Positions 27,701 through 34,769 of a stretch of DNA of 64,000 bases are shown here, in pieces. Position numbers and translations under genes: made by a program. Each line of letters starts with the position of its first letter. The first letter of the stretch is position 1. The stretch covers positions 44,927,815-44,991,814 of the forward strand of contig CM055111.1 of the NCBI GenBank assembly GCA_029204225.1, read 5' to 3'. Under the pieces are notes generated by a model. That model did not search any database. It was not told the DNA's origin and was given only the letters and a program-made list of their open reading frames with translations. The DNA comes from Diphasiastrum complanatum. Taxonomy: Eukaryota; Streptophyta; Lycopodiopsida; Lycopodiales; Lycopodiaceae.

Positions 27701-30700
27701 TTATGTCATATCAACTCACCGGCACTAGGGCTATCGTGACAGAGATGTAAGATCCTCGTGTGCAGCACCCCACAAGCTGGAATTAAAGCCTTACCATTTC
27801 TCATCACTATTCCATCTTCTATGGAATACTTAAGTTAAAGTGCAAACTAAGGCAGAAGAGCTCTCCTCTTGAGAGTCTACATGGCCATGACTAACCCCTT
27901 GTTCCACTGTCTTGCAATGAGGATCTTCCTTGCTGAGCCTTTCTTATATCAGACAGTAAGTCATTTTCAATGACTACAAATGACATTTGATACACTACAC
28001 GAGATAGTGCATCCGCCACATGATTTTCGACACTTTTCTTGTACCGAATCTCCATTAGAAATTCTTGCATGGGCTCAGACCATCTGGCTTGCTAGCCTCT
28101 AAGGTCTGGCTACTTACAAAAGTATCTGTATCATGATCAGCGAATACCTCAAATTCCAATCCATACAAATAATGCCTCCATGCCTTTAATGCATGAACTA
28201 TGGCATACAATTCCTTTCATGAGTTGGATAATATTTTTGTGCAAGGTTGAGCTTCTTGCTCTCATAGGCCATGGGCCTACCCTCTTGCATCAGAACTACT
28301 CCCACAGCAATGTCACTTGCATCCGTATCTATAAAATAGGGCTTTTGAGGGTCTACAATCTTTAGAGTGATGCACTCGGCGATAGCTTGCTTGCTGCAGT
28401 TCAGGCCACTCACCAAATCTATTTTTTTGAGTCAAATCAGTCAAAGGTGCTGCAATATAAGAGTATTTCTATGGGTATAAGTATACCCGTTGGGCTCTCA
28501 CTAGTGTATGGTTGATTGCGATGTTAGTAGCTACATGCTGTACTCCTCAATCTCTTCTGAGTGATTGATCCATAGCTTGGGGGCTATAGCAGTCCAATCT
28601 ACAATCTATGTGGAAGGCCCCCGGATGCTCCCTTTCCCAAGGACCCCAATTTCCTAGGCACTAGAAATAGATGGTCCACAATCCAAGTATCTAACTTGAC
28701 CATTACGATAAATAGCAATTCTACCAGATGCCTTGGCCTTTCGGAAAGCTTTCTCACGTTCTTCCACTTGTATATAGGTGAGCATCATCTAGGAATATGT
28801 TTGTGTCCTTTAACTTAGCTTTGAGCCACAATACCTTTATTCTCTCTTCTTTTGACTTGAACCGGATGATAAGGGTGGTAATATCTTTCTTGGTGCACCA
28901 AGCATTATCCATTCCATCAACATTAAAACTCAATGTAGTTTCCAGAAATGATGTTGCTTCTTTCAATGCATCTTAAGTGTCGAGAACTCCTCAAACTTGA
29001 ACATTGAGGGCTTTCAAATCTCTAAGTTTTGCTTCAAAAATGGTAGCAAAAATAAAAGTGGACATTTTAGTAGAAATGCTTTCTTCTTTTTTGAATAATG
29101 AGGACCAAGTGTTTGTAGCCACTTTAAGTTCAACCAAGTTCTTCTATAACTCATGAATCTTACTCTTCATTGGGGTCGACATTCCTTCAAGTACCTGGAC
29201 TTTCTCTTTAAGAACTACATTATCCTTGCTTAGAGCAATGATTGCCACTTAACTACAGTATCATAAGAATGTCTCAAAAAGCAAAGCTTCTAGGTTATGA
29301 TATGAAAAAAGTCCATTACGGTCAGTTTGTAGAGACTAATTTGACCATCTGAGCCATTGAGGATCTTCTAGACTTGTCTTTTAAAATGTGAGTGGTGACA
29401 GTGCTATGAATCCCATCATTCTTAGAAATTGTTGTGAATCCCATCGATCCTGGTAATCACTATGGATCCCATCGCTAGTTCACCATCTGCAACAAATTTT
29501 TGGAAGGAGTGAGGAGACATATTTTCATAAAGGGAGGAGGAACAGGCATGATTAGGGTTTTCAAAGTTGGAGGATTGTGATTTGGAATGGAAATGGGGCT
29601 GGGGATGCACTACTTTTCTTGTTTCTAGTGTATTTCCTCAATAAATCTATAGTTAAGATTTGATACATTTTCATGAGGTTATTGTATGGGTTTTGAAGTT
29701 GACTCACGTTCTAAATGCATGGATAGTGGCATGCATGTAGCATGGGAAAGTCTAGTTGCTACACTCGAGCTGGTAATACCCCAAACTCAAGTCCAACTCA
29801 AGTTGAGTCAGGTGTACCACTATCAAATTCTTATTGAACTTGAGTCTAAGTAGATTTGGATTTGAGCCAAACCCCAATCAAAAAGAGGGATAACTGAAGT
29901 TGCACTTGAGTGTATCGACATTGAGCTCAATCTAACATCAGATATGACTAGTATCATGCATACATTCATGCATTACCCCAGACCTAACTTATACAGCTAT
30001 TCTATGGTATCACCTAGGTTGGAAAGTACTATGGTGATATGGAAGTTCGGGGAACGGTACCCTATTACTACATTTTGAATTGATCTTTCTATAGGGTATT
30101 CTTTAACAAGAACTAATCAATTAATATGACTTTTAATTAGCTGACAATGAGTTTGATATCAAGAGGACAAAAAATGTTTCCTTGAACAGTAAGATTTAGA
30201 CTTCCCAACCTGCATCAATATAGCCCTCCGGAATTGGCACACCATGAAGAAGAGTATAAAAAAGACCAGAATCATGCATTCCTTTGACATAACAAAGAGC
30301 ATGTTTTGTCGCTTTCCAATGATTCGTAGTAAGACGCGCCATGAATTGAGTAATCAAACCAAGAACGAAGCTCAGATATGGCCTAGTTGTAGTCAAGTAA
30401 ATGAGACTACCTACTAGCTACCTATGCCGGATGTTTCAACAAGACAAAATTCTTCTCCTACAGAATGCACTACCTCCACATCACATAGATTTGGCTGTTC
30501 CTCTATCCTCTACTAAGCACAGTAACACACAACTGTAGCTCTAATACAATGTAAGGAGATTTAGGTTCTCGTAAACAACAAAGCAAGCCAAAGCAAGGAA
30601 ATATACAAAAGAGAGCCCATCTTGCATGGGCTAGCAACATGTCTCTAAATTATATACTGCATGTAATGGCACGTAGGCCTCAATGTGGCTTGTAGCTAAA

Positions 30701-31740
30701 TAAGCCGATTGCATGGTTAACAGCCTAAGACCCCCAAGCTTTAGCTGTGTAGTAACCTAAGTAGATTACAGCTTTACTTTGATACATATGGTTGGTTAAA
30801 ATTAAATGGTCTAAGATGCATTGGACAAGCTAGATTTGGAAAGTGCACTCTACAAGGGATCATAAGTCACTTTAAGAGCTATCAATGAGGAGAGCCACAA
30901 AAAACAATAGCCTTTTTTGTTATTTTGTGTTTAACTTTATGCAAATAAAGTGTTTCTTTCAATAAAAATCAAAAAAAGCCTTCAACAACATCTCATCCAA
31001 CCTTTAAAAAATTCGGTTCTCTCAATCAACTCGGATAAGATATAAGTAGTAGTATTCCTGATCCTGAAAATCAAATGATTTCAAAACATGTTTGTTGGGG
31101 CTGAAATTGGACTTTCTCAAAAACATGAATATTTCAAGTCAAGTGGGACGCGTCACGCTCTCCAAATCTTCATAACAATGCATGCTCTGATAAGACACTT
31201 ATTGAGGGGTGAGAATCCTATCATGAAATGGAAATAATGTCAAAAAAGAAATTTAAGGTGTTGGGTAAAAAAGAGGTAATCGTTTTGAATCTCTATGCAT
31301 TGTATAGGACCTGGAGTTTGAAGACGCAAGATCCACATCAGAAGATGTGAGGCTTGTTGACGATACCTCAGATGTGTACATTGTTGTAGGTGTGACTAAG
31401 ATGTCAAAGGGATGGAAATTCAAAGGAACCTCTTGCACAAGTCTCTAAAAGCACTTCCTCCCTACAGATGAGAGAAGGATACTGTTACAAGTTTGATCAA
31501 AGTGTCAGCTTAATACTGAAGATGGGGCCTCAGAACAATATTGTTAGTAGGCTATGAGATGGTAGTGCCTCCTAAAGTTGTTCCCCAAGACGTAAACCAC
31601 ATAAATGCATGAAGATGTTGAGAAATTTTGAAGATTTTAATCTTGTCTTTGAGGTGTACACTTCATGTCATTGCAGGTCATTGAATTGTCATAGAACATC
31701 TATGTGTGCATGCAGTCCTTCCTGAGAGGACCAACTTCAA

Positions 31741-31802
<62 letters not shown>

Positions 31803-32574
31803 AGCTTTACTAATGTCTTTTTTAAAACAAGAGATACATATCCAGTGCCAATGAGCTAAAATGACTACAATGCTAGTACGTATGGCTTCAATATGGCGAT
31901 ATGATGTCATCAACTCCCACTGCTACAGAAGAAGGATGTAATGAGGGCTATAGCTGGGTGTGTGTCCAAGCTGTGCTACTGATGTCATTGAGGAGGTTGT
32001 TGATGAGAAATGTGAGCTCTCTTGGCAACGGGAAACTAAGTGATGCACTGTCTCTGACATCTATGTTGAGGGGTGTCATCCTCGTCACTATCATATGTCT
32101 TTGGGTCAATTCGTGGTCTTCTACAAGAGAAGATGTATTTTGGAGCTGTGTGTTGGAGTGACTTGATTGAATCGGCTAGCAGAGATCAAGTTGTAGTATA
32201 AACATCTCTCGTAACATTATTGTTCTCTATTTACATTATTAAATAGACTTCTTATGTTAACTGAACCTAGCAAAAAAAAAGAAATGATTTATACTTTGCA
32301 CATACCCAAATAGGCAACTATCAACAAGCGGCTTCACAAAAAAATGATAAATATCTCCTTGATTTGCTCCCGGGATAAACACACGGTCAAAAGTGAATCT
32401 TCTATCCTTTCCGAGCACCACCTCATGCTCATCAGCTGAGTATGAAACACACTCCATGCAATCTTCAACCACCTCTTTCTCACAGAGTGGCCGAGCTCGT
32501 ACAAACACTCGGACATTCGAATCTTGAAAGGGGTTTTGAAAAGAAACTTTTGTAGGAGATGGTATTACCTCCAT
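3969..32574 (-). CDS. Kinesin-4-like motor protein gene, 5' four exons (partial, continues beyond left edge)
   Basis: Four exons on the minus strand (32574-32306, 21597-21441, 16062-15902, 4122-3969) join in one open frame of about 247 residues with intron phases 2, 0, 2, 0. Seen: an N-terminal kinesin beta-strand motif ([10 protein letters not shown], about residues 21-30), the ATP-binding P-loop GQTGSGKT (99-106), the [13 protein letters not shown] segment (about 147-159) and switch I NQHSSRSH (213-220). The switch II block (LAGSE) is not in the window, so the rest of the motor, the stalk and the tail lie left of position 1. Kinesins are microtubule ATPases; the sequence most resembles the KIF4/KIF27/FRA1-type kinesin-4 group, but subfamily is an inference. 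No stop or frameshift interrupts the joined exons, unlike all the surrounding transposon ORFs, so the gene is probably functional. The three introns total about 28 kb and are filled with transposons. Confidence 0.88.
6132..6199. repeat. 34-bp direct tandem duplication
   Basis: The unit AAAATATCTACTTCAGACTT (continuing CTCACAATACTTGA) occurs twice with a 34-bp shift, nearly identical, so it is a recent duplication inside kinesin intron 3. Confidence 0.85.
7150..8495 (+). mobile_element. LINE family copy 2, 3' portion
   Basis: A degenerate plus-strand copy. At 7,720-7,900 frames read CQMC, then [19 protein letters not shown], corresponding to the C-terminal CCHC-like zinc-binding region of the family, followed by a serine-rich tail. 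The 3' end is complete: TTGAGATGTACTTACGTGG, hairpin ATGCCTTTTGGCAT at 8446-8459, GGTAATAAAACTTTATTTCT and a short TC-rich stretch. The segment 7,150-7,530 holds diverged repeats (CTTCACCACCTAT...CACATTCAAG) shared with 17.3-17.97 kb. It lies in kinesin intron 3, antisense to the gene. Confidence 0.7.
8955..9118 (+). other. Short acidic repeat-coding stretch, unrecognised
   Basis: A plus-strand frame reads [11 protein letters not shown], then [18 protein letters not shown] and a [14 protein letters not shown] tail before a stop. DNA repeats of about 24 bp (TTGATGCTAATGTTGAG variants) underlie it. It could be the tail of an unrecognised transposon ORF. I cannot assign a function. Confidence 0.25.
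9160..10610 (-). mobile_element. Ty1/copia fragment: gag-pre-integrase, integrase and start of RT
   Basis: Reading right to left on the minus strand: gag-pre-integrase zinc-type segment ([17 protein letters not shown], then [10 protein letters not shown]), integrase ([46 protein letters not shown], a NGLVERRNR-like motif), then the 5' part of the reverse transcriptase ([53 protein letters not shown]). The catalytic YVDD half of RT, RNase H and both LTRs are absent. Several frameshifts break it. It sits in kinesin intron 3 in the same orientation as the gene. Confidence 0.82.
10456..10517. repeat. Perfect 21-bp inverted repeat inside the copia ORF
   Basis: The left arm 10456-10476 (AAGGATCTTATTCCTCCTAT plus C) is exactly reverse-complementary to 10497-10517, with a 20-nt loop. 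One arm is ordinary copia coding sequence ([11 protein letters not shown]); the other is an extra inverted copy just upstream, so it looks like a templated fold-back insertion. Confidence 0.9.
12310..12575 (+). mobile_element. LTR end plus tRNA-iMet primer binding site of an unidentified LTR element
   Basis: TGGTATCAGAGC at 12564-12575 is an exact complement of the initiator tRNA-Met 3' end. The sequence before it (TAAGTATACTCATTGG ... GTAGCTACATGCCGCATGCC ... CCATAGCTTGGGGGGCTAG) is related to 28,455-28,600, which argues that it is an LTR. No protein domains follow. Confidence 0.6.
12998..13637 (+). mobile_element. Gypsy family B LTR (about 640 bp) followed by a PBS
   Basis: Nearly full-length LTR in plus orientation, aligning to the reverse complement of the 3' LTR at 41005-41660. 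It begins near CACATGTACTTTGAATCCC, ends TTGCGTGCAACA, and is followed by TGGTATCAGAG at 13640-13650 (tRNA-iMet PBS). It contains internal direct repeats of about 75 bp (CATATGCTCACGGGGACACTT / CACATGCTCAATGGGACACTT) and the 12-bp palindrome TGACACGTGTCA at 13205-13216. The leader after the PBS runs to about 13,900 before homology fades. Confidence 0.8.
13205..13216. promoter_or_regulatory. Palindromic G-box (TGACACGTGTCA) in the gypsy B LTR
   Basis: A perfect 12-bp palindrome with the CACGTG core that plant bZIP and bHLH factors bind. It is conserved at 27077-27088 in copy 2 and partly at 41433-41444 (TGACACGTGCCA) in copy 1. It is a likely enhancer site of the element; function is inferred. 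Confidence 0.5.
13640..13900 (+). mobile_element. PBS and leader of gypsy family B copy 3
   Basis: Starts with the PBS TGGTATCAGAG, then non-coding leader and a stop-interrupted gag beginning. It is truncated, with no polyprotein after it. Confidence 0.5.
13920..15890. other. Kinesin intron 3 sequence with no recognisable element
   Basis: AT-rich DNA without long ORFs, protein motifs or clear repeats that I could see. Confidence 0.6.
15902..16062 (-). CDS. Kinesin exon 3
   Basis: 161-nt exon, residues 143-195 plus two bases. It starts GTCAAATGC after acceptor ATACCAG, carries the family-conserved [15 protein letters not shown] and [13 protein letters not shown] segments, and ends ATGATGAG before donor GTATGT. 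The split arginine codon is completed by exon 4. Confidence 0.87.
16070..17120. other. Kinesin intron 2 sequence with no recognisable element
   Basis: AT-rich; no coding or repeat signature found. Confidence 0.6.
17348..17960 (+). repeat. Degenerate tandem array, unit about 145 bp
   Basis: The marker CAGCACCCTATTTGGAG recurs at 17348, 17497 and 17637 (spacings 149 and 140 bp) with flanking similar phrases (TTTGCTAGCTTTTG, CACTTGCTGG). The array grades into a region at 17,830-17,975 shared with 7,315-7,530. It lies upstream of LINE copy 3, so it may be its 5' or non-coding part. Confidence 0.6.
18590..18790. repeat. GATTCG/TTCGAA-rich transposon end
   Basis: Contains at least six GATTCG or TTCGAA motifs in about 100 bp, then A/T homopolymers, and ends TTCGATGCAACTATGG. 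Its reverse complement (CCATAGTTGCATCGAA) matches the sequence at 34,773 (CCATAGTTGCAGCGAA), so both are probably ends of one DNA-transposon family. Confidence 0.45.
19130..20195 (+). mobile_element. LINE family copy 3, 3' portion
   Basis: Frames read [16 protein letters not shown], then [11 protein letters not shown], a stop, and EEHFIF, a stop, [15 protein letters not shown] and [13 protein letters not shown]: a C-x2-C...H-x4-C zinc-binding C-terminus shared by the LINE copies here. Acidic and basic tail pieces follow at 19,600-19,850. The 3' end carries TTGAGATGTACTTTTGCGG, hairpin GTGCTTTTTGGCAC at 20156-20169 and AATAAAGCTTTCTTTCTGTC. Several stops make it inactive. It lies in kinesin intron 2, antisense to the gene. 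Confidence 0.75.
20033..20090. repeat. (TTTA)n-like microsatellite
   Basis: Imperfect TTTA/TTTG tetranucleotide repeat within the 3' UTR of LINE copy 3. Confidence 0.85.
20250..21435. other. Kinesin intron 2 sequence, no recognisable element
   Basis: No gene or clear repeat seen between LINE copy 3 and kinesin exon 2. Confidence 0.5.
21441..21597 (-). CDS. Kinesin exon 2 (P-loop exon)
   Basis: 157-nt exon encoding residues 90-142. It begins after an AG acceptor (ATCTGTAG) with GTATAATGCAAC, contains the nucleotide-binding loop GQTGSGKT and TYTMG, and ends in TTTGAT before the donor GTAAGA. A truncated LINE tail sits only about 50 bp upstream of the acceptor, in antisense orientation. Confidence 0.88.
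21648..21773 (+). mobile_element. Severely 5'-truncated LINE tail with (CT)n expansion
   Basis: Only the last 55-60 bp of the LINE 3' UTR is present: CTTGAGATGTATTGTATCG, hairpin ATGCCTTTTGGCAT at 21673-21686, AAAGACAATGAAGCTCGC, then about 67 bp of pure CT. This is what an abortive target-primed reverse transcription event would leave. The family A gypsy LTR starts within 5 bp of the CT tract. Confidence 0.8.
21777..22320 (-). repeat. 3' LTR of gypsy family A copy 1 (544 bp)
   Basis: Starts on the minus strand with GTTATGGACT directly after the purine tract and ends ...CATTCGTAAC. The same end sequence precedes the PBS at 39 kb, and the same start follows the purine tract at 47,966. The ends form GTTA...TAAC rather than the usual TG...CA. 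It contains the 18S fragment at 22163-22295. Confidence 0.75.
22163..22295 (-). rRNA. 18S rRNA gene fragment (133 bp, non-functional) inside a retrotransposon LTR
   Basis: The minus strand reads CCGTAGTAATTCTAGAGCTA, then ATACGTGCACCAAA, GGAAGGGACGTATTTATTAG, ATAAAAGG, ATGCGGGCTTGCCCGG, GAATCATGATAACTCG and CGCACGGC, in the exact order of the 5' domain of nuclear 18S rRNA. The fragment is diverged in places (for example a GTAAAGG stretch before GGACG). In the related LTR at 47,966 the flanks (CTCATTACATTAGCCGCGTC) are continuous, without rDNA. The sequence looks like that of a green plant; lineage placement beyond that is uncertain. Confidence 0.88.
22400..23026 (-). pseudogene. Gypsy A integrase C-terminus and chromodomain (copy 1)
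   Basis: Encodes [53 protein letters not shown] and [13 protein letters not shown] (the integrase C-terminal GPF/Y-type module). After a frameshift near 22,560 comes [20 protein letters not shown], a chromodomain-type segment that in chromoviruses helps target chromatin. The DDE core is missing, so this cannot integrate. Confidence 0.85.
23030..24023 (-). pseudogene. Gypsy A reverse transcriptase and RNase H start (copy 1)
   Basis: Frames contain [53 protein letters not shown], then after a deletion of about 140 bp [26 protein letters not shown] and the catalytic [10 protein letters not shown]. The YFDD motif is intact while the finger region is lost. A second frame carries [16 protein letters not shown] (RT connection), cut off early in RNase H. 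Confidence 0.85.
24121..24660 (-). pseudogene. Gypsy A zinc knuckle and protease region (copy 1)
   Basis: The minus strand encodes [14 protein letters not shown] (C-x2-C-x4-H-x4-C) at 24554-24595, a nucleocapsid zinc knuckle. A DLSPEP in-frame repeat follows, and then the likely protease ([19 protein letters not shown]...[19 protein letters not shown]...YDLILDG). The classical DTG/DSG catalytic motif reads as TGSTH, so protease activity is doubtful. Confidence 0.75.
25117..25584 (-). pseudogene. Gypsy A gag N-terminus (copy 1)
   Basis: 155-residue frame starting [18 protein letters not shown], then a proline/glycine-rich linker and [15 protein letters not shown] followed by [11 protein letters not shown], the start of a retrotransposon gag capsid. 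The same start codon context recurs at about 38,310, which supports this ATG. The frame breaks after the capsid start. Confidence 0.8.
25595..26035. other. Gypsy A leader remnant and GATTCG cluster
   Basis: Sequence upstream of the gag start lacks a visible PBS or LTR. At 25,898-25,965 there are repeated GATTCGAA/TTCGAATCGG motifs like those at 18.6 kb, indicating that another element interrupts or borders the leader. Confidence 0.4.
26040..26645 (+). mobile_element. LINE family copy 4, 3' coding end
   Basis: Plus-strand frames read [32 protein letters not shown] and then [18 protein letters not shown] in broken form, matching the C-terminal zinc-binding region of the other LINE copies, then an acidic stretch and a basic tail. 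The family hairpin and TC tail are missing because the gypsy B LTR begins at 26651. Confidence 0.7.
26651..28455 (-). mobile_element. Gypsy family B copy 2, deletion derivative
   Basis: A partial LTR (26651-about 27095; 3' end TGTGTGCAACA on the minus strand) lies directly against the integrase core. Compared with copy 1 (41.0-44.5 kb), about 200 bp of LTR start, the polypurine tract, chromodomain and integrase C-terminus are missing in one step. Remaining parts: integrase core with [20 protein letters not shown], zinc-finger region remnants, and RNase H ([43 protein letters not shown]). Several frameshifts are present. It lies in kinesin intron 1. Confidence 0.82.
28455..28650 (+). repeat. 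LTR-like fragment related to 12.3-12.5 kb
   Basis: Shares GTATAAGTATACCCGTTGGG, GTAGCTACATGCTG and CCATAGCTTGGGGGCTA with the LTR before the PBS at 12564. It abuts the truncated 5' side of gypsy B copy 2. Confidence 0.5.
28690..29610 (-). pseudogene. LINE ORF1-like protein remnant (coiled coil plus RNA-binding-like segment)
   Basis: Minus-strand pieces read [12 protein letters not shown] (heptad-like), then [40 protein letters not shown] and [12 protein letters not shown]. The pattern '[27 protein letters not shown]' is typical of LINE ORF1 proteins, which bind element RNA. Stops and frameshifts interrupt it. No reverse transcriptase adjoins, so the link to the LINE family in this window is unproven. 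Confidence 0.5.
30185..30490 (-). pseudogene. Ty1/copia RT/RNase H junction fragment
   Basis: Encodes [41 protein letters not shown] and YIDAGWEV, the conserved copia block 'TRPDI.YAV...P...H..A.KR.L.Y.KGT...G...Y.DADW'. Nothing else of the element remains nearby. Confidence 0.75.
30500..31740. other. Kinesin intron 1 sequence, nothing recognised
   Basis: No long ORFs, domains or clear repeats; A/T homopolymers only. Confidence 0.5.
31744..31800. repeat. Compound (GT)n(GA)n microsatellite
   Basis: About 36 bp of GT followed by 21 bp of GA, directly adjoining the 3' end of LINE copy 6; the GA half is that element's TC tail on the minus strand. Confidence 0.9.
31780..32230 (-). mobile_element. 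LINE family copy 6, 5'-truncated 3' end
   Basis: Minus-strand sequence holds LREMFIL-like coding, an acidic/basic tail homologous to copies 1 and 4, then GACATTAGTAAAGCTTTC and (TC)n. The hairpin has decayed here. Truncation near 32,230 leaves it only about 75 bp from the kinesin exon 1 donor. Confidence 0.65.
32306..32574 (-). CDS. Kinesin exon 1 (start codon and N-terminal motor)
   Basis: Encodes residues 1 to 89 plus two bases of codon 90. The ATG at 32574 is followed by a short leader of about 18 residues and then the first motor strand. The exon ends ...CTATTTGG followed by GTATGTGC, a good plant donor, and the split glycine codon is completed by exon 2 to give the canonical LFGYNAT junction. 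Another in-frame ATG further upstream cannot be excluded, but the leader length is normal for kinesin-4 proteins. Confidence 0.85.
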
Positions 32575-32637
32575 TGTATTGAGCTTGAAACACCCTGCAT
32601 TTCATACAGTCATTTGTTGATCTGGATTCTCCATGAC

Positions 32638-32640
<3 letters not shown>

Positions 32641-32706
<66 letters not shown>
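32641..32706 (-). repeat. (GA)n tract upstream of the kinesin start codon
   Basis: About 66 bp of pure GA on the kinesin sense strand, ending about 67 bp before the ATG at 32574. It lacks the LINE tail signature, so it is probably part of the 5' UTR or promoter. GA tracts near transcription starts in plants can bind BPC/GAGA-binding factors; that role here is inference. The artificial Arg-Glu repeat ORF across it is not a gene. Confidence 0.7.
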
Positions 32707-32708
<2 letters not shown>

Positions 32709-33064
32709 ATATCACATTCTTTGAAGCTAATAATTGTGCTCCACACAAACAAGCAATACACATGGAAGTAAAAGAAGCTCTCAAAGAATGAGAAAATTAG
32801 CTTGTGCATGAACTTTTACATGATGCATCATTTGAGAGCTAAATTTTCAAAACTAGAACAATAAAAATAATCTGGAAAAAATATTCTTTGTGAAATTGGA
32901 ATATATGTAAATTAGCAAATTTAAAAGATCGGTAACATCAATAGATAAACTTCAGAATAAAGAATACGTGCAGCCAAAAAAGCCAAAAAATGCAATAGGG
33001 TGAACCACAAAAGCAGTCTAAGCTAAGGAAAAAAAATTTATCTCGTTGGTGCTAAAGCATACAT

Positions 33065-33200
33065 TCTATTCATAGATGCAGCGAATCGCGATTCGCTAAA
33101 AAGAATCGTGCTGCAGAATCGTCCAAAAAAAAACGTCTTAATTGATTTTGGGCCTCCTCGTGGACAGAACCGCACAAGCAGTGGAGGCAAATTTTTTTCC
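33065..33200 (+). repeat. Transposon end with 18-bp palindrome, copy 1
   Basis: TGCAGCGAATCGCGATTCGC opens the repeat; AGCGAATCGCGATTCGCT is a perfect palindrome. It is followed by AGAATCG motifs, an A-run and GGGCCTCCTCGTGG. The same order occurs at 34,775. No coding assigned downstream. Confidence 0.6.
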
Positions 33201-34769
33201 TGAGAGTTGTGGGCGTCCGATCTTTGCAAGTGAATAGTCGGTAGGCATCTACTCGGCGATATGGAGGTGGTGTGCACAGTGCCGGGCGGGTCTGAGCTTC
33301 GTGGAGAGCAAAACGACCAATTTTTGATATTTGGTAAGTGTAGGCTTGATTTTTTGCAAGTGTTGACATTGAGCTGTAGGCAACCAAATCGAGCGCAGTT
33401 TGGCTCCAGACCACCTTTCTTCGTGCTCACGATGATTCCTACGGCGTCAGTTTCAGCCATTACGGCATGCCTAGCGAGATTTGAAGACCACATTCCAAAT
33501 GCTTGTGTATTTTTGCCATTTTCACAAAATGACTTGTTGGAAACCGATTGAGGTGATGTCTGAGCCTAGAATGCATTTCCACATGCCTGCACAGACTCCT
33601 GTGACCTCCGTTCCGCCCGTCTACGTCCGTCTTAGTACACCAACCAAGACTAAGTCAATTTATAAAGACATCAAGGACTCAAGATTAAGACCAAAATCTA
33701 TTCCAACCTAATCCAATCAACAAGAAGTATGTGATTATTAACTTTGATTGGTGGTATCTAGATTTTGTCTTTGCCATTACTATCCATTTAAATAGGTGAT
33801 GCACAAATAATTCAATTCCCAAAATTCTTCTAGCTCCGAATTGTTCACAACATTCACAGATAGTTCCATTTCTATACACACTCAAGATTTTACTAGGCAA
33901 AATCAATGCAACAGACTGATTTGAGAAAATCAATAATTAATTCCTATTACTTCATCCCCCCTATTAAAGAAATTGTTTAATTCAATAAAAGAAACTTAAA
34001 GAGATGAAACGTAAAATATCTAAAAGCCATAGAAAGTCCGTAATAAGTGTTCTACTTAGTAACCCAACTACTTATAGGCTAAGGACTTATTTTCTATCAA
34101 GACTTTTTTCTCAAATTATAAGATATTTTATCTTCAGTGACCAAAATACCATTTCTCAAAAATCCGATTATCAAATAGAGATAGAAATTTGGGTTTAGAA
34201 GATCTAAATTATGTGAATTCAATCATTCCTATACCAAGATTTATTTTACAATCAATGTTTGGAGATACAATTTTCTGATACCCCAAAATCTATTCCGAAC
34301 AGGGAAGAAGAATGACTATATAAGACTCATGGGTTTCCAGCACGTTATCACCCTCCATAGGTTAGTAAACTTCATCCCAGTGAGCTGAGAATTTGTTATA
34401 TATAGTAAGCCCAATTTATTTCATAGTATGATGTACATTTCCCAAGCAATTTTTCCAACATTTGCTTATGTGACAGTTGCATGTGCTTTGTTTACGGCAC
34501 GTATAGATACTGAGTCGGGATACGCGTCCCGTAATGGAGTCCATTTTGTAAAGTGTGATTGATCTCCTAAGATGTGGGTGTTTGCACAAAGATCAAGCTA
34601 CAGATTGAATTTCCAGATCTATCTCACAAATCTAAGGCAAGAGCACAATAAAACATGCATAAACCATTCACCAAAGTACATTCACACGTGTGGGAGACTT
34701 GTGATGAAAAAATTAATTATAAAAAAGTCTTGCTCTCAAGTAGATTCATGGATCTCTTACTTGTGATTG

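Noticed and set aside
33038-33493. 151-codon minus ORF as a host gene
   Set aside because: It crosses the GATTCG/palindrome transposon end, has no recognisable domain and overlaps plus-strand repeat homology to 34.8 kb.
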